Source: Pontibacillus yanchengensis
GTDB lineage: Bacteria > Bacillota > Bacilli > Bacillales > BH030062
Length of the DNA: 55,448 nucleotides
Assembly: GCF_009856295.1 (NCBI RefSeq)
Contig: NZ_WMEU01000014.1
Span: 1 to 55,448, forward strand
Direction of reading: 5' to 3'
This document shows positions 1 through 7,784 of the stretch, piece by piece (position 1 is the first letter of the stretch; each line of letters begins with the position of its first letter). The position numbers and the translations under genes were made by a program. Under the pieces are notes generated by a model. It ran no database searches. It saw only the letters and a program-made list of their open reading frames with translations, and was not told where the DNA came from.

Positions 1-112
1 TCGATCCACAACAATCACCCCGAAGGGATCATGTTGCTTCACGCGCTCGACTTGCATGTATTAGGCACGCCGCCAGCGTTCGTCCTGAGCCAGGATCAAA
101 CTCTCCATAAAA
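1..112 (-). rRNA. rrs: 16S ribosomal RNA, 5' end only
   Basis: Read on the minus strand, the first ~112 bases are the 5' end of a bacterial 16S rRNA. They contain the universal AGAGTTTGATCCTGGCTCAG site (about 86-105) followed by the conserved ACGAACGCTGGCGGCGTGCC and ATACATGCAAGTCGAGCG blocks. The gene runs off the left edge of the window. The mature 5' end is placed near 112 by analogy with B. subtilis and may be off by a few bases. It follows lysS on the same strand, as rrnJ/rrnW do in B. subtilis. Confidence 0.97.
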
Positions 113-257
113 TGAAGAAGTTCGCCTTTGCATCATTCAAAATGATTACTGGCTAATTCGTTAAAAAATTAACAGGTTGTTTACAAGTTGTTTTGTTCAG
201 TTTTCAAAGATCAAATGTTTCGTTGTTTCGCTCTGTCGCCAAAACAGCGACTTAATC

Positions 258-286
258 AGTATAACATTTCGCCGATTTCAAGTCAA
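258..286 (-). promoter_or_regulatory. rRNA promoter P2 (SigA)
   Basis: On the minus strand TTGACT (281-286) and TATACT (258-263) are separated by exactly 17 bases, and an A-rich stretch like an UP element lies upstream. Downstream lies a leader with a small GTCGC/GCGAC hairpin (235-251) and the CTTTGAAAACTGAAC motif common in Bacillus rRNA leaders. This is the promoter nearest to 16S. Confidence 0.85.
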
Positions 287-355
287 TAACTTTTTTGTTA
301 TTTATTTTTTCTCGGTTGCTGTTTTTTTGCCGCCGTCGTTAGCGGGACATCTACC

Positions 356-385
356 AATGTATCATTTTTCGAAAGGGAAAGTCAA
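356..385 (-). promoter_or_regulatory. rRNA promoter P1 (SigA)
   Basis: TTGACT (380-385) and TACATT (356-361) lie 18 bases apart on the minus strand. The block AAAAAAGTTATTGACTT is repeated here and at P2, about 98 bases apart. This gives a tandem promoter pair typical of Bacillus rRNA operons. Confidence 0.78.
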
Positions 386-460
386 TAACTTTTTTGTTTT
401 TTGATTTTCTCTTCTTTCGGTTAATGAGTTTTTGTTGCTGTCTTCAGCGCAACGTTTAAT

Positions 461-490
461 AATATACCACGTAGCTTAGGAAATGTGCAA
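461..490 (-). promoter_or_regulatory. possible third upstream rRNA promoter
   Basis: TTGCAC (485-490) and TATATT (461-466) with an 18-base spacer on the minus strand. It lacks the A-rich repeated block of P1 and P2, so it may be a weak extra promoter or chance. Confidence 0.4.
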
Positions 491-556
491 TAGTTTCATA
501 AGATTTTTTTATATTTTATCAATCTCCCTATTTATTTCTTTAACAAACAAACTATG

Positions 557-797
557 AACAAAAGCGCAAGCGCCCACATAGCGACGCACAAACTGCTGCC
601 AACAGGATATGGGTAGGTTCGATGATACTACGTGATGTAGCAATTTTAATCGAACTTCACCTGATTGCGTAGGAGATAAAGAAAACACGAAAACATGAGT
701 GATCTAATGTTAACTTATCGTAAGGTGGGGTTAGGAAGGTTGGTAGTTATTGGGCTCTGGAGCTAGAACAAGTAAGTGCTAACCACTTACTTGTTCT
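557..797 (+). repeat. Intergenic repeat family A, copy 1 (near full length)
   Basis: Begins with AAAAGCGCAAGCGCC and contains the CTAC/GTAG hairpin (628-640), flanked by GTTCGAT (617-623) and ATCGAAC (649-655). It then carries AGGAGATAAAG, AACACGAAAACATGAGTGAT and TTAACTTATCGTAAGG, and ends in CTCTGGAGCTAGAACA. The end runs into a perfect 14-base inverted repeat (765-778 / 784-797). It has no coding potential and lies between the lysS terminator and the rRNA promoters. The family recurs about ten times in the window. Confidence 0.85.
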
Positions 798-835
798 TCA
801 CTATTAAAAAAGATGCCCGTGGTTGAATCAATCAA

Positions 836-868
836 AAAGGCGCCCAGATTTATTATCTGAGCGCCTTT
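836..868 (-). terminator. Rho-independent terminator of lysS
   Basis: Near-perfect stem AAAGGCGCTCAGAT / ATCTGGGCGCCTTT followed by T-rich sequence on the minus strand, just after the lysS stop. Confidence 0.9.
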
Positions 869-877
869 CCTCACTTC

Positions 878-2362
878 TTAGTCACGATGCCTCATTTGAG
901 GGAATAGCAATACGTCACGAATAGATGGCGAGTTCGTTAGTAACATAACGAGTCGATCAATCCCAATTCCTAAACCGCCAGTAGGTGGCAAGCCATATTC
1001 AAGAGCTTCCAAGAAGTCTTCATCCATCATATGTGCTTCCTCGTTACCTTCTTCCCTTTCTTTTAACTGAGCTTCAAAACGTTGTCGTTGGTCTACTGGA
1101 TCATTCAGCTCAGAGAACGCGTTTGCATGCTCACGACCTACAATGAACAGTTCAAAACGATCTGTAAAGCGACCGTCTTCTTTGTTTTTCTTTGCCAGTG
1201 GTGAAATCTCTAACGGATGACCGTAGACAAAGGTTGGCTGAATCAGCTTCTCCTCCACATAGTGTTCGAAGAACTCGTTTACAATATGACCAAATGTCAT
1301 ATTTTCTTCATATGAAACTCCGTGTTCTTTCGCAAGGGATTTTGCTTCTTCATCGGACATATCCTTCCAGAAGTCAACGCCAGTATATTCTTTAATTGCA
1401 TCCACCATGTGTAGCCTTGTCCATTCTGGCTCTAGATTCACTTCGTAATCTCCATATTGAACAACCGCTGTTCCAAGAACATCTTTCGCAATATGGCCAA
1501 TTACGTTTTCGGTAAGGGTCATGATATCGTGGAAGTCTGCATAAGCCTCATAAAGCTCGAGCATAGTAAATTCAGGGTTGTGTCGAGTAGAGACTCCTTC
1601 GTTACGGAATACTCGGCCAATTTCATATACTTTTTCCATTCCACCAACAATTAGACGTTTGAGGTGTAACTCAATAGCAATACGCATATATAACGGCATG
1701 TCCAATGCATTATGATGAGTAATGAATGGACGTGCAGAAGCACCACCAGGAATGGCATGCATCGTCGGCGTCTCCACTTCTAAGAACCCTTTATCATCAA
1801 AATAACGGCGCATGGACTGGATGATTTTACTCCGCAATACGAAGGTGTCACGACTTGCAGGGTTTGTGATTAGGTCCAAGTAACGTTGACGATAGCGCTG
1901 CTCAATGTCTTTTAGACCATGGAATTTTTCAGGTAGTGGGCGTAGGGATTTGGTTAGCATATGGAACTCTCGTACTTTCACGGAAAGTTCGCCTACTTTT
2001 GTTTTAAATACAGTTCCTTCTACTCCTACAATGTCACCAATATCAGCTGATTGGAACAATTCGTACGCTTCTTCCCCAACTGTATCTTTTCGTACATAGA
2101 TCTGAAGCTGACCTGTTAAATCTTGAACATGGGCAAACCCAGCTTTACCTTTTCCACGCTTGGTCATGATTCTTCCAGCTATTGTCGTTGGGATTTGCTG
2201 CTCTTCTAAGTCTTCTTTTGTCATTTCATCATATGCTTGTTTTAGTTCTTCTGAAAAATGCGTCCGTTCAAATTTATTTCCAAAAGGATCGAGGCCATTT
2301 TGGTGAAACTGATCTAACTTTTCCCGGCGTACCCGCATTAAATCATTTATTTCTTCCGTCAT
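878..2362 (-). CDS. lysS: Lysine--tRNA ligase, class II
   Basis: Charges tRNA-Lys with lysine in the cytoplasm. The 494-residue protein has the usual length and layout: an N-terminal OB-fold anticodon-binding domain (roughly residues 55-150), then a class II catalytic core. Motif 2 (RVFRNEGVSTRHNPEFTMLE) and motif 3 (GLGIGIDRLVMLL) are intact. I start at ATG 2362, which has GGAG eight bases upstream. A GTG three codons earlier overlaps that ribosome site and is unlikely. It is the last protein gene before the rRNA operon. The broken dusB lies directly upstream, where an intact dusB sits in B. subtilis. Confidence 0.97.
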   Translation of the reverse strand: MTEEINDLMRVRREKLDQFHQNGLDPFGNKFERTHFSEELKQAYDEMTKEDLEEQQIPTTIAGRIMTKRGKGKAGFAHVQDLTGQLQIYVRKDTVGEEAYELFQSADIGDIVGVEGTVFKTKVGELSVKVREFHMLTKSLRPLPEKFHGLKDIEQRYRQRYLDLITNPASRDTFVLRSKIIQSMRRYFDDKGFLEVETPTMHAIPGGASARPFITHHNALDMPLYMRIAIELHLKRLIVGGMEKVYEIGRVFRNEGVSTRHNPEFTMLELYEAYADFHDIMTLTENVIGHIAKDVLGTAVVQYGDYEVNLEPEWTRLHMVDAIKEYTGVDFWKDMSDEEAKSLAKEHGVSYEENMTFGHIVNEFFEHYVEEKLIQPTFVYGHPLEISPLAKKNKEDGRFTDRFELFIVGREHANAFSELNDPVDQRQRFEAQLKEREEGNEEAHMMDEDFLEALEYGLPPTGGLGIGIDRLVMLLTNSPSIRDVLLFPQMRHRD

Positions 2363-2459
2363 CTTGATCACTCCAATTTTTATTCATTACCGCATCTATG
2401 ATAAGACTGCTGTTTTTATGACAGTCTCTTACAACTTAAAACCCTTTCTTCTCTCACTA

Positions 2460-2765
2460 TTATAAAGAAACCTTCATTCGGGTTTGTAGTTCTTCAACGA
2501 ACTCATTAAGAATCTTTAACAGTCGCTCTCTGGAAGTTGCTTCATTAATGCGATTACGTACTTTCCCATTTTCTTTTAAGACTTTTAAATACCAGGTAGC
2601 ATGTTCACGCGTTTCCATGATAGCCGTTCTTTTCACCATCAAAGCGAATTAAACAATCCTCATGGTGTCTGCATACTTCTATTTTATCATGTGAAGTTGG
2701 TTCATCCACAAATTCACCCGTTACAAGTACTAGTGCTAAGGTACATAACCCAAAATCCCCCTAGA
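2460..2765 (-). pseudogene. dusB: tRNA-dihydrouridine synthase (dusB/yacF) remnant, 3' end only
   Basis: Only about the last 90 of ~330 codons remain. One frame reads VTGEFVDEPT and DKIEVCRHHEDCLIRFDGEK, matching the TGE-x-EPT helix region of Dus enzymes. The frame then shifts (around 2610-2630) to RTAIMETREHATWYLK, then NGKVRNRINEA and LLKILNEFVEEL, the Dus C-terminus. The catalytic FMN barrel is absent: yazB ends at 2776, leaving no room. So this is a large 5' deletion plus at least one frameshift. It sits between yazB and lysS, exactly where B. subtilis has yacF. A small hypothetical protein read from an internal ATG here would be a mis-call. Confidence 0.85.
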
Positions 2766-2775
2766 TACATGAAGC

Positions 2776-2982
2776 TTACTCTTTTGGAGTTAATTCCTGT
2801 ACCGGTATATTTAACTCTATTGAGGTTTTATTGATTACCTGTTCGTTGGGAAGTCTACTCCCCCGCTCGATTTCACCCAGAACCGATACAGATATACCTA
2901 TAGCACGGGCGAATGATATTTGGGTATAGCCCTTCAACTTTCGGTAGGCCCTGATGCGTTTTCCCCATTTTTCAGTTTCCAT
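2776..2982 (-). CDS. yazB: Small XRE-family helix-turn-helix protein (YazB-like)
   Basis: A 68-residue protein that is almost entirely one Cro/CI-type helix-turn-helix: RIRAYRKLKGYTQISFARA, then a recognition helix region ISVSVLGEIERG. It probably binds DNA; the target is unknown and no function is established for the family. The ATG has GGGAG seven bases upstream. It overlaps the end of folK by 49 bases in another frame, the same arrangement as in B. subtilis, and is cotranscribed with the folate genes. Confidence 0.88.
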   Translation of the reverse strand: METEKWGKRIRAYRKLKGYTQISFARAIGISVSVLGEIERGSRLPNEQVINKTSIELNIPVQELTPKE

Positions 2983-3464
2983 TGTCTTACTCCCTTTTTC
3001 TCATCATCTGCTAGTTCAGACAATAACTGTTCCACGGTTCTCTCATATACTGGTATATATAAATGCGAATCTATATCATACAATGGCACGAGTACAAAAG
3101 CCCGCTCGTGTAACCTTGGATGTGGCACGATTAATTGCTCTGTTTCAATATTTTCTTGATTATACAATAAAATGTCAAGGTCTATCGTTCTAGGACCCCA
3201 TTCCACAGAACGTTTCCTTCCTAATTTTTGTTCGATAGATTGACAATAAGCTAGTAATTCAACAGAAGCAAGGTTTGTCTGAATTTTTATGACGCCGTTT
3301 AAAAAGTCACCTTGCTCAGTATAACCTACCGGGACCGTTTCATAAATAGCTGACGATTTAATAACCTCAATTTGCTCATGAAATGCTAACTGCTCGATTG
3401 CCTCTGAGATGAACTTGTATCTAGGATGGATATTAGAGCCCAACGCTATATAAGCTTCTACCAT
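2934..3464 (-). CDS. folK: 2-amino-4-hydroxy-6-hydroxymethyldihydropteridine pyrophosphokinase
   Basis: Transfers pyrophosphate from ATP to 6-hydroxymethyl-dihydropterin, the step before dihydropteroate synthase. The 176-residue protein begins MVEAYIALGSN and keeps the HPPK signatures RKRSVEWGPRTIDLDILLY and VPHPRLHERAFVLVPL, which hold the two magnesium-binding aspartates. The start is ATG 3464, with AGGGAG upstream, one base after the folB stop. An upstream in-frame codon would add 11 residues unlike the family. It is in the folP-folB-folK-yazB operon. Confidence 0.95.
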   Translation of the reverse strand: MVEAYIALGSNIHPRYKFISEAIEQLAFHEQIEVIKSSAIYETVPVGYTEQGDFLNGVIKIQTNLASVELLAYCQSIEQKLGRKRSVEWGPRTIDLDILLYNQENIETEQLIVPHPRLHERAFVLVPLYDIDSHLYIPVYERTVEQLLSELADDEKKGVRQWKLKNGENASGPTES

Positions 3465-3465
3465 T

Positions 3466-3828
3466 CTAGGGGCGCTCCCTATACATTTCGATGGCAACGG
3501 ATTCGTAATGACCAGGAATTGGAGGGTTTGGCTTTATTACTTTAACGTTCACAGCATGTAGCTTAGAGAAGGATTGGAATAATGAAGCCGCAATTTCCTC
3601 TGCTATTGCTTCTACCAGTTGTTTAGCTTCTCCTTCCACTACCTCTTGGGTTACCTCATATATTTGCCCATAATTTATACTTTCGTTCATGTCATCGGTT
3701 TCGCCTGCCTGTTTTAAATCTAGTTCTAGTTGTAAGTCGACTAGAAATCGTTGGCCTAGTTTATTCTCTTCTGGGAATAAACCGTGATACCCATAAAAAC
3801 TCATTTGATTCATTAAGATCTTATCCAT
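3466..3828 (-). CDS. folB: Dihydroneopterin aldolase
   Basis: Converts 7,8-dihydroneopterin to 6-hydroxymethyl-dihydropterin and glycolaldehyde in folate synthesis. The 120-residue length is normal. The N-terminal MSFYGYHGLFPEE holds the conserved Tyr/Gly/His/Glu pocket, and the C-terminal KPNPPIPGHYESVAIE contains the conserved lysine and the pterin-anchoring region. It overlaps the end of folP by 8 bases and has its own GGGAG site, implying coupled translation. Confidence 0.95.
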   Translation of the reverse strand: MDKILMNQMSFYGYHGLFPEENKLGQRFLVDLQLELDLKQAGETDDMNESINYGQIYEVTQEVVEGEAKQLVEAIAEEIAASLFQSFSKLHAVNVKVIKPNPPIPGHYESVAIEMYRERP

Positions 3829-4657
3829 GTTTATCTTCTCCCTTCCCTAACATTGCATCCATCATTTTTGTCATTCGAGCAATTGGTTTCACATCATGAA
3901 CCCTAACAATGTCTACACCCTTGGATAAACCAAGACAAACTGTTGCACCTGTTCCTTCCATACGCTCTTCCACGGGTAAATCCAACACTTCCCCTATGAA
4001 GGACTTACGCGAAGTACCTAGCAATATAGGATAACCTAATTCATTGAATTCTTCTAAATGTCTCATAACTTTCATGTTATCAGACGATGTTTTCGCAAAG
4101 CCTACACCAGGATCCAAAATAATGTTATGTGGCTTCACCCCAGCTTCTTCTACTAGTTGAACACTCTCGCGTAAATCATCTTTCATATCATGTAATAGAT
4201 GCGTATAATTCTTGTCCAATCGATTATGCATTAGGATAATGGGGACTTGATAAGCCGCTGCAACATTTGCCATTTCTGAATCGTGTTTCGCTCCCCAAAC
4301 ATCGTTTATGATAGAAGCTCCAGCCTCAATAGCTGATCTAGCTACTTCCGCCTTATAGGTATCTATGGAAATAGGGACGTCAATTTCATGTTTCAACGCC
4401 TTAATAATGGGAAGAACACGTTCAAGTTCTTCTTCCGCTGAAACAGGATCATGTCCAGGACGTGTAGACTCTCCTCCAACATCAATGATGTGAGCACCAT
4501 CATGTTCCATTTGTTTTGCTTGAATAAGCGCCCCTTCTACTTCATCATACTGTCCTCCATCTGAAAATGAATCGGGAGTTACATTCAAGATTCCCATTAC
4601 AAGACTATGTTGATCAAGGTCATAGTTCTTTTCTTTTGTACGAAGTATTCGTGCCAT
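3821..4657 (-). CDS. folP: Dihydropteroate synthase
   Basis: Condenses 6-hydroxymethyl-dihydropterin pyrophosphate with p-aminobenzoate; the enzyme is the sulfonamide target. The 278-residue TIM barrel shows the MGILNVTPDSFSDGG signature, DVGGESTRPGH and LGTSRKSFIG, and ends with the conserved RVHDV. The start is ATG 4657 with AAAGGAGC nine bases upstream; longer readings add a 16-residue tail unlike the family. It is the first gene of the folate cluster here. The pabB-pabA-pabC genes that precede it in B. subtilis are absent, and a terminator separates it from cysK. Confidence 0.96.
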   Translation of the reverse strand: MARILRTKEKNYDLDQHSLVMGILNVTPDSFSDGGQYDEVEGALIQAKQMEHDGAHIIDVGGESTRPGHDPVSAEEELERVLPIIKALKHEIDVPISIDTYKAEVARSAIEAGASIINDVWGAKHDSEMANVAAAYQVPIILMHNRLDKNYTHLLHDMKDDLRESVQLVEEAGVKPHNIILDPGVGFAKTSSDNMKVMRHLEEFNELGYPILLGTSRKSFIGEVLDLPVEERMEGTGATVCLGLSKGVDIVRVHDVKPIARMTKMMDAMLGKGEDKHG

Positions 4658-4766
4658 AAAACGTAAGCTCCTTTTCCGTTCATCTTTTCCCTTACTATTG
4701 TACACAATCTATCCATGATATTCATTTCTTGTGAAAGTATATTTGGTGTTCCTGAAAGCAGAACGC

Positions 4767-4797
4767 AAAAAAGCCCCACCCAACATCGGGTAGGACT
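4767..4797 (-). terminator. Terminator between cysK and folP
   Basis: Stem AGTCCTACCC / GGGTGGGGCT (4772-4797, with G-U pairs) followed by six Ts on the minus strand. It ends the cysK transcript, so folP needs its own promoter in the ~110 bases after it. A TACAAT sequence near 4707 is a weak candidate -10. Confidence 0.85.
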
Positions 4798-4809
4798 TCT
4801 GCAAACGTG

Positions 4810-5736
4810 TTATTCTTGTTCAAAATTATAAAGTGGTGTAGAAAGGTAGCGTTCTCCATTACTAGGTACAATGGCTAACACCTTTTTGCCTTTGCCCAGT
4901 TGTTTCGCTACTTGTTTTGCTGCATATAAAGCAGCTCCGGTAGAGATCCCACCTAATAAACCTTGTGTTCTAGCAGCTTCTCTAGCGGTTTCAAAGGATT
5001 GTTCATTTGTAACAGACAGTACTTCGTCATAAATTTTTGTATCCAAAATCTCTGGAACAAAGCCTGCACCAATACCTTGAATCTTGTGCGGCCCTGGGCT
5101 TCCTCCTGAGAGAACTGGAGAACCTTCTGGCTCTATGGCATAAATTTTAATATTCTCATAGTTTTCTTTCAGCACTTTTCCTGCCCCTGTAATAGTACCA
5201 CCAGTACCAATACCTGCTACGAATGCATCCAACTGATCACCCATTTGCTCTACAATTTCTGGTCCCGTTGTCTTTTCGTGAACTGTTGGATTTGCTTGGT
5301 TGTTAAATTGTTGAGGCATGAAGTATCCATGTTCTTTTTGCAGTTCAGTAGCTTTTTGAATAGCTCCCTTCATCCCGTCACTACCTGGCGTTAACACTAA
5401 CTCCGCCCCGTAAGCACGTAACAGGTTGCGACGCTCTTGACTCATGGTATCAGGCATCACTAGTATAGATTTATACCCTTTAGCAGCAGCAACCATAGCC
5501 AAGCCTATCCCTGTATTACCGCTTGTTGGTTCTATAATCGTATCACCAGGTTTAAGAGCTCCCTTTTCTTCTCCATCCTCAATCATGGCTAGAGCGATTC
5601 TGTCTTTCACAGAACTTCCAGGATTCATAAACTCTAATTTCACATAAATATCAGCACTATCTTCATCTCCATAACCGTTCAACTTTACAATTGGAGTGTT
5701 TCCAATTAAGCCCGCAATCGAATCTGCAATTTTCAT
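4810..5736 (-). CDS. cysK: Cysteine synthase A (O-acetylserine sulfhydrylase)
   Basis: PLP enzyme that makes cysteine from O-acetylserine and sulfide. The 308-residue fold-type II protein has the PLP lysine at about K44 in NPGSSVKDR, the substrate loop PTSGNTGIGLA, and the phosphate-binding GIGTGGTITG. In B. subtilis CysK also helps CymR repress sulfur genes; whether it does here cannot be seen. The start is ATG 5736 after GAGGTGGGG. An in-frame extension of 26 residues is rejected because it runs through the promoter. It has its own promoter and terminator. Confidence 0.96.
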   Translation of the reverse strand: MKIADSIAGLIGNTPIVKLNGYGDEDSADIYVKLEFMNPGSSVKDRIALAMIEDGEEKGALKPGDTIIEPTSGNTGIGLAMVAAAKGYKSILVMPDTMSQERRNLLRAYGAELVLTPGSDGMKGAIQKATELQKEHGYFMPQQFNNQANPTVHEKTTGPEIVEQMGDQLDAFVAGIGTGGTITGAGKVLKENYENIKIYAIEPEGSPVLSGGSPGPHKIQGIGAGFVPEILDTKIYDEVLSVTNEQSFETAREAARTQGLLGGISTGAALYAAKQVAKQLGKGKKVLAIVPSNGERYLSTPLYNFEQE

Positions 5737-5785
5737 TATTCCCCACCTCATAATTCCAAGTATTTTTATAAGCATTATTGTATAT

Positions 5786-5814
5786 AATGTATTCGAATTA
5801 ATCAGAAATGTCAA
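5786..5814 (-). promoter_or_regulatory. cysK promoter (SigA)
   Basis: TTGACA (5809-5814) and TACATT (5786-5791) 17 bases apart on the minus strand, about 50 bases before the cysK start. Confidence 0.8.
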
Positions 5815-5941
5815 ACATTAAACTCACTTTTTCTCTATCTTATGTCCTAGAAGCATGGCTCATACTTTTGAATTAGTACTTTATGGAAGAGGAAACACTT
5901 TATCATGTTCATCCAATTCTATTTTTAGTGGCGTGTTTTCT

Positions 5942-5969
5942 AAAAAAAAAAAGCGATTCATTTAATCGC
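5942..5969 (-). terminator. Terminator overlapping the yacD stop codon
   Basis: Stem GCGATT / AATCGC (5953-5969) followed by eleven Ts on the minus strand. The first stem arm contains the last codon and stop of yacD. It insulates cysK from the upstream coaX-hslO-yacD genes. Confidence 0.85.
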
Positions 5970-6879
5970 CATACATCCAATTTACATTTAATTCTTCCCA
6001 TAGGACTTTAGCTGAATATGAATCGCCAACATAATCTAATGCCAGTTGTCTTTTTATTTGATTTTTTAATTCATCATAGGTAAACGATATACCTGGTAAC
6101 GTTCGATGTAATTTTATTATGGTGTAGCCTTGGTTTGTTTTAAAGGGTTTACTATAGGCATCACTCGAAAGCTTTTGGGCGTGCTCGTAATATTCAGAAG
6201 GAAAGTAAGCACTCTCCTTTGAAAAGTAACCTAAGTATCCACCTTTCTCACTTGATGACTCGTCACTCGAGTATTCTCTTGCCAGCACATTAAAGGACGC
6301 ACCTTCTTGAAGTTCCTTGGTAATTTTATTTGCTTCAGCCTCTGAGGAAACAACGATATGGGAGAGTTGAAAAGTTTCAATGAAATCGAATTGTTCTTTA
6401 TACGAATCATAGTAATCCTTTATAGCACCTTCATTGATTTTGATATCACGTGTAATAAGCTCATCTAAATAATAATTATACGTAATTTGATCTTCCCATT
6501 GCTCCCGTTTTGTTTGAATCAATTGATCTTTGGTGACGGTTAGCATGGTCTCCATAAGGGCTAATTCCCGTTCAATCAGCTTCCCCTCTATTTGAATATC
6601 ATTTTGCTCTGCTAGTTGAAACACAATCTCTTTATTAATTTGCTCCTCTAACACTGCTTCACCATGCTGTTCCTTCATAGAGGTTAACCAAGCCTGCTGG
6701 GTGATCTCAGTTTCACCCACCTTGGCTACCGGTTCCCTTTCATCCTCTTCTGCAACTGGCTGTGCTTGTTTTTCTTGACTCGGTGATACTTGTTTCTCGG
6801 AGTTCAGCACTAAGAACAATGTCGTTACATTTGTTACGAATAAAACAACAATAATTCCCCACAAAACCTTTCTAGTCAT
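5962..6879 (-). CDS. yacD: Membrane-anchored parvulin-type peptidyl-prolyl isomerase (YacD-like)
   Basis: A PrsA-like foldase probably acting outside the membrane. Residues ~5-27 form one hydrophobic anchor (VLWGIIVVLFVTNVTTLFLV) with no lipobox cysteine, so it is not a lipoprotein like PrsA. A SurA-like N-terminal region follows. The parvulin domain spans ~168-262 (QLSHIVVSSEAEANKI, EKGGYLGYF, KPFKTNQGYTIIKL). The 305-residue protein starts at ATG 6879 after AAGGTGG; a GTG three codons earlier lies inside that site. It follows hslO at a short distance, as in B. subtilis. The natural clients are unknown. Confidence 0.88.
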   Translation of the reverse strand: MTRKVLWGIIVVLFVTNVTTLFLVLNSEKQVSPSQEKQAQPVAEEDEREPVAKVGETEITQQAWLTSMKEQHGEAVLEEQINKEIVFQLAEQNDIQIEGKLIERELALMETMLTVTKDQLIQTKREQWEDQITYNYYLDELITRDIKINEGAIKDYYDSYKEQFDFIETFQLSHIVVSSEAEANKITKELQEGASFNVLAREYSSDESSSEKGGYLGYFSKESAYFPSEYYEHAQKLSSDAYSKPFKTNQGYTIIKLHRTLPGISFTYDELKNQIKRQLALDYVGDSYSAKVLWEELNVNWMYGD

Positions 6880-6903
6880 ACCAACCACCTTTTTTATGCT
6901 GAC

Positions 6904-7779
6904 TTAAGCTTCTGCTAGCAGTGTTCTTAATTCATCTTCTGTAAAGTGGTACTGTTCGTTACAAAAGTGACAAGTTGCTTCTGCACCATGATCTTCATCA
7001 ATCATTTTCTGCAATTCATCGTCACCTAAACCTTTTAACGCATTCTCTAATCTTTCTCTTGAACAACGGCATTTAAATTGAACCGGTGTATTACTTAAAA
7101 CCTTAACATCTCCACCCTGTAAGAGTTTTTCTAGAATCTGCTCAGGGGTATGACCTTGATCAATTAGCGTTGAAATGGATGGTAGGGCATTAATATTTTC
7201 TTCGATTTTCGAAATCGTCTCGTCATCAGCTCCAGGCATCATTTGAACAATAAACCCGCCAGCAGCTTTTATAGATAAATCCGGATTTACTAATACTCCT
7301 GCTCCAACTGCAGAAGGAATTTGTTCTGAATTTGCGAAATAATACGTGAAATCTTCACTAATTTCCCCAGTCACCATTGGTACTTCACCTGTGAAGTAAT
7401 CCTTCATTCCAACATCTTTCACAACACTGAGTGTTCCACTCGTTCCAACAGCACGCGCTACATCTAACTTTCCATTATTGTTTAGATCAAAGTCTACATG
7501 AGGGTTGGTTAAATAGGCTCGTACATCACCATGTGCGTTTGCATCGGCAATAATACCACCGATTGGGCCTCCACCCTCTACCTTAACTGTTATTTGATCT
7601 TCACCTTTTAGCATAGCCCCCATCATTACTGATACCGTTAATGTACGTCCAAGGGCAGCCGAAGCTGTCGCGTACGTATCTTGACGACGCGTTGCTTCTC
7701 CTACTGTATCTGTTGATTCGATGGCATAAGCACGGACCTTTCCATCAAATGCAGTTGAGCGAATTAAATAATCTCCCAT
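6904..7779 (-). CDS. hslO: Redox-regulated chaperone Hsp33
   Basis: Cytoplasmic holdase switched on by oxidation. The 291-residue protein ends with the zinc-binding switch CxC...CxxC (C237, C239, C270, C273, in FKCRCSRE and CHFCNEQ). These cysteines hold zinc when reduced and form disulfides on oxidative stress. The N-terminal domain has DYLIRSTAFDGKVRAYA, typical of the family. The ATG at 7779 lies five bases after the coaX stop and 10 bases from GGAG; an ATG at 7788 is too close to that site. It is cotranscribed with coaX. Confidence 0.95.
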   Translation of the reverse strand: MGDYLIRSTAFDGKVRAYAIESTDTVGEATRRQDTYATASAALGRTLTVSVMMGAMLKGEDQITVKVEGGGPIGGIIADANAHGDVRAYLTNPHVDFDLNNNGKLDVARAVGTSGTLSVVKDVGMKDYFTGEVPMVTGEISEDFTYYFANSEQIPSAVGAGVLVNPDLSIKAAGGFIVQMMPGADDETISKIEENINALPSISTLIDQGHTPEQILEKLLQGGDVKVLSNTPVQFKCRCSRERLENALKGLGDDELQKMIDEDHGAEATCHFCNEQYHFTEDELRTLLAEA

Positions 7780-7784
7780 GATGT

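Noticed and set aside
177..404. Plus-strand open frame at the left edge
   Set aside because: It covers the rRNA leader and promoters on the opposite strand and is not protein-like.
557..797. Repeat family A as an insertion sequence
   Set aside because: No copy contains a transposase frame and no target-site duplication could be seen by eye. It is called a repeat only.
2460..2642. A small intact hypothetical gene of 60 codons after yazB
   Set aside because: Its sequence is the C-terminus of DusB, and the preceding part of the same protein is readable in another frame upstream.
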